From the NCBI GenBank assembly GCA_028864885.1, contig JAGWLR010000028.1, forward strand, positions 1-37,447: a stretch of 37,447 nt of DNA, written 5' to 3'. Under the pieces are notes generated by a model. It saw only the letters and a program-made list of their open reading frames with translations. It was not told where the DNA came from and did not search any database. The stretch is from Burkholderiales bacterium (GTDB lineage: Bacteria > Pseudomonadota > Gammaproteobacteria > Burkholderiales > Burkholderiaceae_C). Positions 15,549 through 24,090 of this stretch are shown here, one piece after another (the first letter of the stretch is position 1; each line of letters opens with the position of its first letter). The position numbers and the translations under genes were made by a program.

Positions 15549-15752
15549 ATGCCCAAAATGAAGACCAAGAGCAGTGCGAAGAAGCGTTTTCGCGTGCGTC
15601 CAGGTGGTACCGTCAAGCGCGGTCAAGCCTTCAAGCGTCACATCCTGACCAAGAAGACCACGAAGAACAAGCGTCAGCTCCGCGGCGCTGTGAACGTGCA
15701 TGAGACCAACATGGGCCACATGGCTCAGATGCTGCCCTTCGCAGGGCTGTGA
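15549..15752 (+). CDS. rpmI: 50S ribosomal protein L35
   Basis: A 67-residue basic protein with the L35 pattern [14 protein letters not shown] and [20 protein letters not shown] precedes the ATG. The 138 bases between infC and rpmI contain an imperfect GGTGGC/GCCACC hairpin (about 15441-15466); in E. coli this region hosts the L20 translational operator, but no matching pseudoknot was worked out here. Confidence 0.97.
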   Translation: MPKMKTKSSAKKRFRVRPGGTVKRGQAFKRHILTKKTTKNKRQLRGAVNVHETNMGHMAQMLPFAGL

Positions 15753-15823
15753 GCCTGTCCCTGACGGCTGCAAAGCAAACACGTCTCAATCTGGTCCTGA
15801 TATTTACGCCGAAGGAGTAAACC

Positions 15824-16183
15824 ATGCCTCGCGTCAAACGTGGTGTAACCGCCCGCGCTCGTCATAAGAAAGTTCTCGCCCTGGCCAAGGGTTTCCGTGG
15901 TCGCCGTAAGAACGTATACCGCATCGCCAAACAAGCCGTCATGAAGGCAGGTCAATATGCCTATCGTGACCGCCGCGCCAAGAAGCGTGAATTCCGCCGT
16001 CTGTGGATTGCACGTATCAATGCCGGCAGCCGCGCTTTGGGCCTGACCTACAGCAAGTTCATTGCTGGCATCAAGAAGGCTTCGATTGAAATCGACCGTA
16101 AGGTGCTGGCCGACATGGCTGTCAACGATCCCGCTGCTTTTGCCGCCATCGTTGAAAAGGCCAAGGCTCAATTGGCTGCTTGA
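15824..16183 (+). CDS. rplT: 50S ribosomal protein L20
   Basis: A 119-residue, highly basic early-assembly protein of the large subunit, with [14 protein letters not shown] and [13 protein letters not shown] near the N-terminus and R-L-W-I-A-R-I-N-A in the globular domain. GAAGGAG precedes the ATG. In enterobacteria L20 represses the rpmI-rplT message. Co-oriented with infC and rpmI in the usual order. Confidence 0.97.
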   Translation: MPRVKRGVTARARHKKVLALAKGFRGRRKNVYRIAKQAVMKAGQYAYRDRRAKKREFRRLWIARINAGSRALGLTYSKFIAGIKKASIEIDRKVLADMAVNDPAAFAAIVEKAKAQLAA

Positions 16184-16254
16184 TGAAAGCACAATGATGC
16201 CGTTTCTGGCCGTTGTTGCGACACTTCGGTGTCTGATGGCGGCTCAGTAACCTG

Positions 16255-16283
16255 AAGGCCAACAGTTTGTTGGCCTTTTTTTT
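16255..16283 (+). terminator. Intrinsic terminator immediately before pheS
   Basis: AAGGCCAACA and TGTTGGCCTT form a perfect 10-base stem with a 3-base loop, followed by T to 16283. It ends 12 bases before the pheS ATG, leaving no space for a promoter, so pheS is reached only by read-through. It may be an attenuator. A UUCG hairpin (GACAC/GTGTC, 16220-16233) precedes it. Confidence 0.9.
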
Positions 16284-16295
16284 CGACACAAGACA

Positions 16296-17333
16296 ATGAA
16301 CGACCTCGATGCACTGGTGCAGGCAAGTCAAGAGGCTTTTGCAGCCGCCGCTACGCCCGCCGATCTGGAAAACGCCAAAGCCCGCTTCCTGGGTAAGTCT
16401 GGCAGCCTGACTGAGTTGCTCAAAGGCATGGCAGCTTTGTCACCCGAGGAGAAGAAAACTCGGGGTGCAGCCATCAACCAGGCCAAGCAACAAGTCGAGG
16501 CTGCTTTGAATGCGCGCCGCCAGGCCTTGGCGGATGCCGAGTTGGCGCAACAACTGCGCGCCGAATCCTTGGATGTGACCTTGCCGGGTCGCCGTCGCGG
16601 TGAGGGCGGTCTGCACCCCGTTTCTTTGAGCATTGAGCGCATCGAAGGCATCTTCGGGTCCATGGGGTTTGATGTGGCCGATGGCCCTGAAATCGAGGCC
16701 GACTGGTACAACTTCACTGCGCTGAATACGCCAGCCGATCACCCCGCACGTTCCATGCATGACACGTTCTATGTGGAAGGTGGCAACTTGCTGCGCACGC
16801 ACACCAGCCCCATGCAGGTTCGCTATGCCATGCAGCATGTGAAGAACCATGCCGAGCAGATCGCCAAGGGCGAGCGCATGCCAGAAATTCGCGTCATCGC
16901 ACCGGGTCGCACGTATCGTGTCGACAGCGATGCCACGCACTCGCCTATGTTCCATCAGTGCGAAGGCCTGTGGATTGGTGAGTCGGTCAGCTTTGCTGAC
17001 TTGAAGGCCGTACTGGGCGATTTCTTCAGCACGTTCTTCGAAACCGACGATCTGGACATTCGTTTCCGGCCGTCGTTTTTCCCCTTCACAGAGCCTTCTG
17101 CTGAAGTCGATATCGCCTTCTCTTCGGGCCCCTTGAAGGGGCGTTGGCTGGAGGTCGGCGGGGCAGGGCAGGTGCACCCGAACGTGGTCCGCAATTTTGG
17201 TCTGGACCCTGAGCAGTACATTGGTTTTGCCTTCGGCTTGGGCCCAGATCGGTTGACCATGCTCCGCTATGGCGTGAACGATTTGCGCCTGTTCTTCGAA
17301 GGCGATTTGCGCTTTCTGCAGCAGTTCCAATAA
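16296..17333 (+). CDS. pheS: Phenylalanyl-tRNA synthetase alpha subunit
   Basis: Catalytic subunit of the alpha2-beta2 class II synthetase. The protein is 345 residues. An N-terminal coiled coil covers about residues 1-85; the core has [18 protein letters not shown], motif 2 in [12 protein letters not shown] and motif 3 in [15 protein letters not shown]. The start follows a strong terminator by 12 bases with only a weak ribosome site. Unusually, pheT does not follow directly: an alcohol dehydrogenase gene lies between. Confidence 0.97.
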   Translation: MNDLDALVQASQEAFAAAATPADLENAKARFLGKSGSLTELLKGMAALSPEEKKTRGAAINQAKQQVEAALNARRQALADAELAQQLRAESLDVTLPGRRRGEGGLHPVSLSIERIEGIFGSMGFDVADGPEIEADWYNFTALNTPADHPARSMHDTFYVEGGNLLRTHTSPMQVRYAMQHVKNHAEQIAKGERMPEIRVIAPGRTYRVDSDATHSPMFHQCEGLWIGESVSFADLKAVLGDFFSTFFETDDLDIRFRPSFFPFTEPSAEVDIAFSSGPLKGRWLEVGGAGQVHPNVVRNFGLDPEQYIGFAFGLGPDRLTMLRYGVNDLRLFFEGDLRFLQQFQ

Positions 17334-17362
17334 CGCAGGCTTGTCCTGAAACGGAGAACCCC

Positions 17363-18388
17363 ATGAGCACACGCATTCAATCTTGGGCCGCCATGGCAAA
17401 GGGGCAGCCTTTGTCTCCCTACACCTTTGAGTTCGGGCCTCTCGGTGCGGATGAGGTCGAGGTGGTGGTCGAACATTGTGGGCTGTGTCATTCCGATCTG
17501 TCGGTGATTGACAGCGAATGGGGTGAATCGCCCTACCCTGTGGTGGCGGGTCACGAGGTCATCGGACGCGTTGTGGCGCTGGGCGAGCATGCGCAGGGCC
17601 TCAAACTGGGCCAGCGCGTGGGCATTGGCTGGAACGCTTCCAGCTGTATGCACTGCCAAGTCTGTCTGGGGGGAGAGCATCAGTTGTGCCGTACGGCACA
17701 GCCCACGATCATGGGGCACCACGGCGGCTTCGCTGAACGTGTGCGTGCTCACTGGTTGTGGACCGCGCCGGTCCCTGAGGGTTTGGATGCGGCCAAGGCC
17801 GGTCCCCTGCTTTGTGGTGGCATCACCGTCTTCTCGCCCTTTCTGAACTTCGACATCAAGCCGACGCATCGCGTGGGAGTGGTGGGCATTGGTGGTTTGG
17901 GCCACTTGGCCATCAAGTTCGCGAAGGCTTGGGGTTGTGAGGTCACGGCTTTCACGTCCAGTGAATCGAAGCGTGATGAGGCAATGCAAATGGGGGCTCA
18001 CCGTGTGGTGTCGAGTGTGGACACCGCCTCGATGAAGTCCGTGTTTGGCCAACTCGACATGGTCCTGGTGACCGTGAACGTGATGCTCAACTGGAAGGAC
18101 TTGATGCGCACGCTGCGCCCGAACGGCCGCCTGCACGTGGTGGGGGTGGTTCCTCAGCCCATGGCCATTGAAGCAGGGGTGTTGATCGGTGGTCAACGTT
18201 CGGTGTCGGGCTCGCCTACGGGCTCTCGGCAAGACATTGACACCATGCTGGAGTTTGCCGCCCGACACGGGGTCGTGCCGCAAACCGAACATTTCCCGAT
18301 GAGTCGCATCAACGATGCGCTAGAACATTTGCGCGCTGGTAAAGCGCGCTACCGGGTCGTGCTAGAGGCGGATTTCGCTCAGGCTTGA
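17363..18388 (+). CDS. Zinc-dependent NAD(P) alcohol dehydrogenase (YahK/cinnamyl type), between pheS and pheT
   Basis: A 341-residue medium-chain dehydrogenase. Catalytic zinc residues are in H-C-G-L-C-H-S-D and G-H-E-V-I-G-R-V; the structural zinc site is the four-Cys cluster C-M-H-C-Q-V-C-L-G-G-E-H-Q-L-C. The Rossmann motif G-I-G-G-L-G-H-L-A lies at about residues 175-183, and the overall pattern fits the YahK/CAD branch that reduces aldehydes, often with NADPH. GGAGA precedes the ATG. It begins 29 bases after pheS and ends 33 bases before pheT, in the same direction, so it must share their transcript. It has no known role in translation. Confidence 0.92.
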   Translation: MSTRIQSWAAMAKGQPLSPYTFEFGPLGADEVEVVVEHCGLCHSDLSVIDSEWGESPYPVVAGHEVIGRVVALGEHAQGLKLGQRVGIGWNASSCMHCQVCLGGEHQLCRTAQPTIMGHHGGFAERVRAHWLWTAPVPEGLDAAKAGPLLCGGITVFSPFLNFDIKPTHRVGVVGIGGLGHLAIKFAKAWGCEVTAFTSSESKRDEAMQMGAHRVVSSVDTASMKSVFGQLDMVLVTVNVMLNWKDLMRTLRPNGRLHVVGVVPQPMAIEAGVLIGGQRSVSGSPTGSRQDIDTMLEFAARHGVVPQTEHFPMSRINDALEHLRAGKARYRVVLEADFAQA

Positions 18389-18421
18389 CCCCGTTGACGA
18401 ACAAGAACCAAGGATCCTTTC

Positions 18422-20851
18422 ATGCAATTCCCTGAGTCGTGGCTGCGTAGTTTCTGCAATCCTGATCTGACCACGCAACAGTTGGCCGACCTGCTCACCA
18501 TGGCAGGCTTGGAAGTGGAGGAGTTGGACCCCGTGGCCCCGCCTTTTACAGGCGTGGTGGTCGCCCACGTGCTGGAGGTCAGCAAGCATCCCGACGCCGA
18601 CCGTTTGAACGTCTGCAAGGTCGATGCAGGTACCGGTTCGATCTTGCAGATCGTATGCGGAGCCCCCAACGTACGTCCCGGTATCAAAGTGCCCTGCGCA
18701 ACGGTAGGGGCCGAATTGCCACCTGGCACCGATGGCAAGGTGTTCAAGATCAAACTGGGCAAGCTGCGCGGTGTCGAGAGTCAAGGCATGTTGTGCTCAG
18801 CCCGAGAGTTGGGCATTTCTGAGGAAGCCAACGGCCTGCACATCCTGCCCCATGACGCCCCCTTGGGTCAGAACATCCGCGATTACCTCAAGCTGGATGA
18901 CACCTTGTTCACCCTCAAGCTCACGCCCAATCTGGCGCATTGCCTGAGCGTGCAAGGCATTGCGCGCGAGGTGTCGGCTTTGACCGGCGCGCCGCTGATG
19001 CTGCCTGAAGTCGCGCCCGTGAAGCCCGCGATCGACGTCACCATTCCCGTCAAGGTCGAAGCCGCGAATTTGTGTGGCCGCTTTGTCGGTCGCGTCATTC
19101 AGGGTGTGAATCCCCAGGCGAAGACGCCCGATTGGATGGTGGAGCGCTTGGCTCGTTGCGGCCAACGTTCGGTTTCTCCGCTGGTCGACATTTCGAACTA
19201 TGTGATGTTCGAACTCGGCCAACCCTCGCATGTGTTCGACCTCGACAAGATTCATGGTGGTTTGACTGTGCGTTGGGGCAAGGTGGGTGAGACCTTGAAG
19301 TTGCTCAATGGCCAAACCGTGACGTTGGACGAGCAAGTCGGCGTGATCGCTGACGACAGCCAAGTCGAGTCGTTGGCCGGCGTGATGGGCGGAGACGCCA
19401 CTGCAGTCAGCGACGACACCCGCAATGTGTACTTGGAGGCCGCGTTCTGGTGGCCCTCCGCTATCGCCGGGCGTGCCCGCCGCTACAACTTCTCGACCGA
19501 TGCGTCGCATCGCTTTGAGCGTGGCGTGGACGCTGCGCCTACGGCCGACTACCTTGAACGCATCACCCAATTGATCCTGGACATCTGCGGTGGCCAAGCT
19601 GGCCCCGTGGTCGACCAAGTCGTGGCCCAACCCAAGCGTGAGCCGGTGACGCTGCGCCTGTCGCGCGCGCAACTCGTGATCGGCATGCCTGTGACCTTGG
19701 CCCAGTGTCAACAGGTGTTCCAGCGTCTGGGGCTGAGTTACAGCACCCAGGCGGCGGGTGACGACACCCATTTGATCGTGACACCTCCAAGCTGGCGTTT
19801 CGATCTGCAAATCGAGGAAGACCTGATCGAGGAAGTGGTCCGCGTGATTGGCTTCGAGCAGTTGCCCAAGCGTGCACCCAAGGCGCCTGTGGTGTCTCGT
19901 GTGCGTCCGGAAGCCCAGCGTGGCAGCTATGCCGTGCGCCGTGCGGTCGCACAGCGTGGCTACCAGGAGACCATCAACTTCAGCTTTGTGGAGGAACGTT
20001 GGGAAGCTGACTTTGCAGGCAACACCCAAGCCATTCGCGTGCTGAACCCCATCGCCAGTCAGTTGAGCGTGATGCGTTCCACTTTGATTGGCGGTTTGGT
20101 GGAAGTGTTGCGAACCAATCTGGCCCGCAAGGCTGATCGCGTGCGCGTCTTCGAGTTGGGCCGCATCTTCAAGCGTGATGCATCGGTGCAAGACGGCAAC
20201 CAAACCGTCGCTGGCTTTGATCAACCCGTGCGTGTGTCTGGTCTGGCTTACGGCCCAGCCGATACGCAGCAGTGGGGCGTATCGGCCCGTCAGGTTGATT
20301 TCTTCGATGTGAAGGGTGACGTGGAGGCCTTGTTGGCTCCTCGCCAGGCGACCTTTGTGGCTGCTGATCATCCCGCCTTCCACCCAGGCCGCTGTGCCAA
20401 TGTGTTGTTGGATGGCGCGGTGGTTGGCGTGGTGGGTGAGTTGCATCCGAAGTGGCGCCAAGCTTATGACTTGCCTCAGGCTCCGGTGCTGTTCGAATTG
20501 GACGCACACATGTTGGCCCAACGCAAAGTGCCTGCTTTCACTTCGGTGCCTAAGATGCAATCGGTGTTCCGCGATCTGGCACTGGTAGTGAAGGATGCGG
20601 TCTCGCACGATGCGCTCATTCAATCGATCCTGACTGCGAAAGCCGACGGGCTGGTTCGTGGGGCGCGTTTGTTCGACATCTACAAGCCCAAGGCTGCTGT
20701 CCCTGGGATGGCTGAAGACGAACGAAGCTTGGCCGTTCGGATTGAATTGCGTGACGACGAGCAGAACCTGAACGATGAGCGCATCGAGCTGGCCATCAAG
20801 CAAGTGATCGAGTCCGTCGGGCAAACAGTCGGTGCTCGGATTCGGGCTTGA
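18422..20851 (+). CDS. pheT: Phenylalanyl-tRNA synthetase beta subunit
   Basis: Large subunit of PheRS, 809 residues, with tRNA-binding and editing functions. The N-terminal EMAP-like tRNA-binding domain (about 40-150) shows [10 protein letters not shown] and C-G-A-P-N-V; the B3/B4 editing domain (about 210-390) follows, then the B5 domain, the synthetase-like core with F-E-L-G-R-I-F, and the C-terminal ferredoxin-like anticodon domain (about 715-809). AAGGAT precedes the ATG. The stop overlaps the TTG-started extension of ihfA, so the two genes are tightly spaced. Confidence 0.97.
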   Translation: MQFPESWLRSFCNPDLTTQQLADLLTMAGLEVEELDPVAPPFTGVVVAHVLEVSKHPDADRLNVCKVDAGTGSILQIVCGAPNVRPGIKVPCATVGAELPPGTDGKVFKIKLGKLRGVESQGMLCSARELGISEEANGLHILPHDAPLGQNIRDYLKLDDTLFTLKLTPNLAHCLSVQGIAREVSALTGAPLMLPEVAPVKPAIDVTIPVKVEAANLCGRFVGRVIQGVNPQAKTPDWMVERLARCGQRSVSPLVDISNYVMFELGQPSHVFDLDKIHGGLTVRWGKVGETLKLLNGQTVTLDEQVGVIADDSQVESLAGVMGGDATAVSDDTRNVYLEAAFWWPSAIAGRARRYNFSTDASHRFERGVDAAPTADYLERITQLILDICGGQAGPVVDQVVAQPKREPVTLRLSRAQLVIGMPVTLAQCQQVFQRLGLSYSTQAAGDDTHLIVTPPSWRFDLQIEEDLIEEVVRVIGFEQLPKRAPKAPVVSRVRPEAQRGSYAVRRAVAQRGYQETINFSFVEERWEADFAGNTQAIRVLNPIASQLSVMRSTLIGGLVEVLRTNLARKADRVRVFELGRIFKRDASVQDGNQTVAGFDQPVRVSGLAYGPADTQQWGVSARQVDFFDVKGDVEALLAPRQATFVAADHPAFHPGRCANVLLDGAVVGVVGELHPKWRQAYDLPQAPVLFELDAHMLAQRKVPAFTSVPKMQSVFRDLALVVKDAVSHDALIQSILTAKADGLVRGARLFDIYKPKAAVPGMAEDERSLAVRIELRDDEQNLNDERIELAIKQVIESVGQTVGARIRA

Positions 20852-20868
20852 GGCGAAAGGACGCAGTC

Positions 20869-21228
20869 ATGACGGAAAGTTCGCCTCAACACGGCATCTT
20901 GCTGCCTTCGATCGAAACCCCCACGCTCACGAAAGCCGAGCTTTCCGAGATGCTGTTCGAGCGCTTGGGCTTGAACAAGCGCGAGTCCAAGGACATGGTC
21001 GAGGCCTTCTTTGAGCTGGTGCATGAGCAACTGGTTCAAGGCAATGACGTGAAATTGTCTGGTTTCGGCAATTTTCAGATTCGACGCAAAGCGCCTCGAC
21101 CAGGGCGCAATCCACGCACGGGTGAAGCCATTCCGATTGATGCGCGGCACGTGGTGACCTTCCACGCCAGTCAGAAACTCAAAGGAATGGTGCAGGGAGA
21201 CATTCCCACTGACGAAGACTTGGAGTAA
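20869..21228 (+). CDS. ihfA: Integration host factor alpha subunit
   Basis: DNA-bending nucleoid protein that pairs with IHF-beta; it often assists sigma-54 promoters. Started at ATG 20869 (M-T-E-S-S-P-Q), with AAAGGA 7 bases upstream, it is 119 residues. The HU/IHF pattern is clear: [11 protein letters not shown] near the start, L-S-G-F-G-N-F and the DNA-binding arm signature G-R-N-P-R-T-G-E. An N-terminal extension of about 20 residues before the fold is common in betaproteobacteria. It follows pheT directly, as in E. coli. Confidence 0.95.
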   Translation: MTESSPQHGILLPSIETPTLTKAELSEMLFERLGLNKRESKDMVEAFFELVHEQLVQGNDVKLSGFGNFQIRRKAPRPGRNPRTGEAIPIDARHVVTFHASQKLKGMVQGDIPTDEDLE

Positions 21229-21329
21229 AGTCTTAGACCCCGCGGCGATCTCCTTGATTTTCAATAGAAATTTGAAAGAGGGTGATGGCCTGATTGAATT
21301 TGGCGTGTCGGGGCGCCCATGGGTCTTTT

Positions 21330-21860
21330 ATGGATCAAGCAGACAGCGGCTTGCCGCCAATCCCAGCCAAACGCTATTTCACAATCGGTGAAGTCAGTGA
21401 GCTTTGCCTGGTCAAGCCGTACGTGCTCCGCTATTGGGAGCAGGAATTCGTACAGCTCAAGCCGATGAAGCGTCGGGGGAATCGACGCTATTACCAGCAC
21501 CATGAGGTGCTGCTGATTCGTCGCATCCGCGAGTTGCTGTATGACCAAGGGTTCACGATCAGCGGAGCCCGCAATCAATTGGCTGAGCACGGAGCGCGAG
21601 CAGCGATGACGTTGCATGCAGACACAGAGTTGGATGACGATGTGGATGCCTTGGATGACGACGTTGCCATGGTGCCGCCTTCTCGGCCCGTACACGAGGC
21701 CCGAGTGCAGGTCAGGGCGCTTCAAGCCATGACCGTGCAAGCGGCTTCTTCGGCTGAGGCAGGCTGGGGCGCCTTGAGGGTCGATCTTGATCGTTTGAGC
21801 CCGCAGTCCCTCACCGCTTTGAGAGAAGCCTTGTTGGAAATTCGAGACTTTTTGTCTTGA
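21330..21860 (+). CDS. MerR-family transcriptional regulator
   Basis: Started at ATG 21330 the protein is 176 residues; the TTG 36 bases upstream is a less likely start. The winged-helix MerR DNA-binding domain is at about residues 12-80 (F-T-I-G-E-V-S-E-L-C, V-L-R-Y-W-E-Q-E-F, R-R-Y-Y-Q-H-H-E-V-L-L-I-R-R-I). The C-terminal half has an Asp-rich stretch (about 94-110) and a short coiled coil, without Cys ligands of metal sensors, so the effector is unknown. The gene regularly sits between ihfA and tRNA-Pro in Burkholderiales. Ribosome site weak. Confidence 0.88.
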   Translation: MDQADSGLPPIPAKRYFTIGEVSELCLVKPYVLRYWEQEFVQLKPMKRRGNRRYYQHHEVLLIRRIRELLYDQGFTISGARNQLAEHGARAAMTLHADTELDDDVDALDDDVAMVPPSRPVHEARVQVRALQAMTVQAASSAEAGWGALRVDLDRLSPQSLTALREALLEIRDFLS

Positions 21861-21884
21861 AAGACCGCAAAGGCATGCTATAGT
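21857..21884 (+). promoter_or_regulatory. Sigma-70 promoter of tRNA-Pro
   Basis: TTGAAA (21857-21862), a 16-base spacer and TATAGT (21879-21884), 12 bases before the mature tRNA 5' end. The -35 box overlaps the merR stop codon. Confidence 0.8.
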
Positions 21885-21896
21885 TTAAGTCTTCGT

Positions 21897-21973
21897 CGGG
21901 GTGTAGCGCAGCCTGGTAGCGCACTTGCATGGGGTGCAAGGGGTCGCGAGTTCGAATCCCGCCACCCCGACCA
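21897..21973 (+). tRNA. tRNA-Pro, anticodon GGG
   Basis: A complete 77-base cloverleaf with encoded CCA. The acceptor arms CGGGGTG and CACCCCG pair perfectly. The anticodon stem CTTGC/GCAAG encloses the loop ATGGGGT, giving anticodon GGG for Pro codons CCC/CCU. The T arm GCGAG-TTCGAAT is normal. Confidence 0.97.
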
Positions 21974-21982
21974 AAGTTCACG

Positions 21983-22014
21983 AGGGTTAGTAGGTTAGCG
22001 CCTACTAACCCTTT
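21983..22014 (+). terminator. Intrinsic terminator of tRNA-Pro
   Basis: AGGGTTAGTAGG (21983-21994) pairs perfectly with CCTACTAACCCT (22001-22012) around TTAGCG. The 3' arm and following bases recur at 23755-23778. Confidence 0.9.
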
Positions 22015-22025
22015 CGTGTTTCTGG
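22002..22025 (+). repeat. Direct repeat, left copy, flanking hipBA
   Basis: 24 bases covering the 3' arm of the tRNA-Pro terminator and downstream sequence. It matches 23755-23778 with one difference (A for G at the sixth base). The rest of 22026-22153 contains short GGTGCCTG-like repeats (22023-22030, 22043-22050) and no gene. Confidence 0.85.
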
Positions 22026-22153
22026 TGCCTGCAAACGCTTCTGGTGCCTGTAATTTGCAAGCAGTTTGCTCGGTGCCCGCTACAGTGCCTGTTCAACCTA
22101 TCTCCCGCAGATATTGGTTTGAAAAATCTTCGGCCACGCGGCCCATGCTAGCT

Positions 22154-23377
22154 TTAGATTTCCGAGCGAGGACCAAAGGTTTTGGCGTAACGCCGAGCAC
22201 TGGTGCCGATGGCTCGGGTTAGGCCTGTCACTTCATCCGCTAGGTGTTTCAACTCGCGCAAGGTTTCTGTCACAGCCTGCGCAATCTCAAGCACCCGTTG
22301 CGTGGCTTGCTTTTTAGGTATGCGGCACTTGGCCGCGAAATCCAGCAGGTACAAGCTGGCTTGATACAGGCCTTTACTGCCGCCAAGGGTCAAGGCCAGG
22401 CCGTCGTCAGGAATGTAGCAAGTGGTGTTGACGATGTCGAAGGCGGGGGCCAATGTGGCATCCGCACCGTCTGCGTCGACATACAGCAAGCCAAAGTTTT
22501 TGAGGTGCGCATCGCCATTGCCCAAAATGCATGACACCACCACCATGTCAAACAGCTGGGCCAATGATCGTTGCGTGTGCCGGCCTGTGGTGAACAACTC
22601 AATGGTGTTGGCAATGGCCTCGTAAGACCGGTCGTATTTTTGCTGCGCGCCCAGGCCCATCAGCACGGTCATGTCTTCAAAGCCCAGGGCTGTGCCGTTG
22701 GGCAGTCGGTCAAAGCGGCGCATCACGAACAGGCGCCGGTCGTCAGACAAAAAGAACTCAGGCACCGGGATACCAGCGCGGGCTACGGCGCTCATGCAAA
22801 CGTATTCGTTGATGGCCAAGCCGGGGTAGGCATCCAGGCCGGATTTGACGATCAACTCGTTTGTGGTCATGGTGGCCTTGTCTGTTGCCAAGGCGTGTTC
22901 TGGTACCAGCACTTTGGGTTGGACGCCACTCAATGCGCCTCGCCGCAGGTATTTTTGAAAGAGCGCTTCAAACAAGCCCTCGGCGCCCCGGTAGCTCAGC
23001 ATGGTGTGCAGGTCTTCGCCCTCAGCCGGTGCGAGGGCGGTTCGGTGGCCCACGAATACGCGGCCAATGGCCGCTTCGCCGGCAGCGCTGGACAGCAGCA
23101 GCATGGGGTCGAGTGGCGAGTTTTTAGCCAGTAGGTTGCGCAAGCGTTCGAGCAAATACCCCTCAGGCAGATTCATCTGAAAGATGGGGTGCAACTGCGA
23201 GGGGGAGTGATAGGGCTTGGCGCGCACGGGCATGCTCAGCGACACGGCACGACCAGGCTGCTCAATGGGGTGATAGCTGCCCGGATCACACACAAACAGA
23301 TAGCCCAGGTCTGCGCGCGACAGCATGCCCGCAGCGCCTGTGGGGGTGTAGATGGGCAAGTGAGGGCCGTTGCTCAT
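22154..23377 (-). CDS. hipA: HipA-family serine/threonine kinase toxin
   Basis: A 407-residue kinase. HipA of E. coli phosphorylates glutamyl-tRNA synthetase and causes growth arrest. Visible elements are the Gly-rich loop L-S-G-V-Q-P-K with Ser150, at the place of the autophosphorylated serine of E. coli HipA, the ATP lysine near 178 (I-V-K-S-G-L), the catalytic loop G-N-G-D-A-H-L-K-N-F with Asp289, and the metal-binding A-F-D-I-V-N-T with Asp314. All key residues look intact. Its ATG overlaps the hipB stop (ATGA), so it is the second gene of a TA operon. The actual target is unknown. Confidence 0.93.
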   Translation of the reverse strand: MSNGPHLPIYTPTGAAGMLSRADLGYLFVCDPGSYHPIEQPGRAVSLSMPVRAKPYHSPSQLHPIFQMNLPEGYLLERLRNLLAKNSPLDPMLLLSSAAGEAAIGRVFVGHRTALAPAEGEDLHTMLSYRGAEGLFEALFQKYLRRGALSGVQPKVLVPEHALATDKATMTTNELIVKSGLDAYPGLAINEYVCMSAVARAGIPVPEFFLSDDRRLFVMRRFDRLPNGTALGFEDMTVLMGLGAQQKYDRSYEAIANTIELFTTGRHTQRSLAQLFDMVVVSCILGNGDAHLKNFGLLYVDADGADATLAPAFDIVNTTCYIPDDGLALTLGGSKGLYQASLYLLDFAAKCRIPKKQATQRVLEIAQAVTETLRELKHLADEVTGLTRAIGTSARRYAKTFGPRSEI

Positions 23378-23628
23378 GACCGGTTCAACTTTTGCAGCTC
23401 ATCAAGAGTAGGGCGCTTGGCCGGTATCAACCCCACGGATTGGCCCAGTGCGCTGGCGATGGCGGTGTAGTAGCGAACAGCCACCTGCGGGGCCCCTGAT
23501 TCGACTTGGATCACTTTCAGGCGAGGGATGTTGAGCATGCGTGCCAGTTCGTCTTGCGTGTACCCACGCTGTCTTCGGGCCTCACGCAGGCTGTCGCCCA
23601 GGGTTTGAAGCAGGGTATCAGAATTCAT
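23374..23628 (-). CDS. hipB: HipB-family antitoxin, XRE-type
   Basis: Started at ATG 23628 (M-N-S-D-T-L-L-Q) it is 84 residues with a helix-turn-helix at about residues 8-60 (L-R-E-A-R-R-Q-R-G-Y-T-Q-D-E-L-A-R-M-L). The ATG 36 bases upstream would place coding sequence in the operator and add a non-family Cys-rich leader, so it is rejected. No clear ribosome site is seen; the message may be leaderless. Two GTAT-N8-ATAC repeats lie just upstream, in keeping with autorepression by HipB, whose E. coli operator is TATCC-N8-GGATA. Confidence 0.9.
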   Translation of the reverse strand: MNSDTLLQTLGDSLREARRQRGYTQDELARMLNIPRLKVIQVESGAPQVAVRYYTAIASALGQSVGLIPAKRPTLDELQKLNRS

Positions 23629-23635
23629 GCAAATA

Positions 23636-23651
23636 GTATTGCATACGATAC
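23636..23651. promoter_or_regulatory. hipB operator copy 1
   Basis: GTATTGCATACGATAC, of the form GTAT-N8-ATAC, 8 bases before the hipB ATG. Confidence 0.65.
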
Positions 23652-23665
23652 ATATGACGCGCAAT

Positions 23666-23681
23666 GTATTTTTAACGATAC
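23666..23681. promoter_or_regulatory. hipB operator copy 2
   Basis: GTATTTTTAACGATAC shares GTATT and ACGATAC with copy 1 and lies exactly 30 bases from it, close to three helical turns. Confidence 0.65.
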
Positions 23682-23738
23682 GTTTTGATGATTGACTGCT
23701 TTAGGCTTTACCTACTGCGCGCTTATGGAGGGTGAAAA

Positions 23739-23778
23739 CGGAAAGGGGTAGTCGCTACTGACCCTTTCGTGTTTCTGG
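23739..23778 (+). repeat. Partial duplicate of the tRNA-Pro terminator, right edge of the hipBA insert
   Basis: GAAAGGGGTAGT and ACTGACCCTTTC form a 12-base stem with one mismatch and one wobble around a CGCT loop. Bases 23755-23778 repeat 22002-22025. The remainder of 23779-24090 shows no gene and no confident promoter. Confidence 0.75.
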
Positions 23779-24090
23779 CTGCCGCAGATCCTGTCGTTGT
23801 CATTTTTTCGTCAATGTGTGACGAAGTTGACGCACAAGCGCGAGAGGCTGTCGCGTTCTAGGTGGTTCACCTGTAACATCGTGTGTCTAAGTTGATGCAT
23901 GCCAGACCGATTCGTTTGTAGTGGCATGGTTATCAATCGGTGTTCAGGGAATCGAGAGGATCCCGTTTCGGCGATTCTCTCCATGCATGCAGATGATCAC
24001 AGGCGCAAACACAAGCGCGTGGATCATACGGAACGAACCCCTCCCAAGTCGGATCTGACTTGGCGATTGACTGAATCGAGGATGGAATTC

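Noticed and set aside
16194-16250. PheM-like leader peptide for pheST
   Set aside because: The 18-residue frame contains one Phe and no Phe run, and no antiterminator pairing was found, so it is not called as a leader peptide gene.
18797-20824. A 675-codon open frame antisense to pheT
   Set aside because: It lies fully within pheT, is rich in His, Gln and Arg in the way of antisense shadows, and has no ribosome site or recognisable motif.
22019-22100. Repeated GGTGCCTG-like units as a CRISPR or attachment array
   Set aside because: Units are too short, irregularly spaced and degenerate, with no cas genes or integrase nearby.
21929-22222. A 97-codon open frame starting inside tRNA-Pro
   Set aside because: It begins in the tRNA, crosses its terminator and ends in hipA antisense; it has no ribosome site or family pattern.
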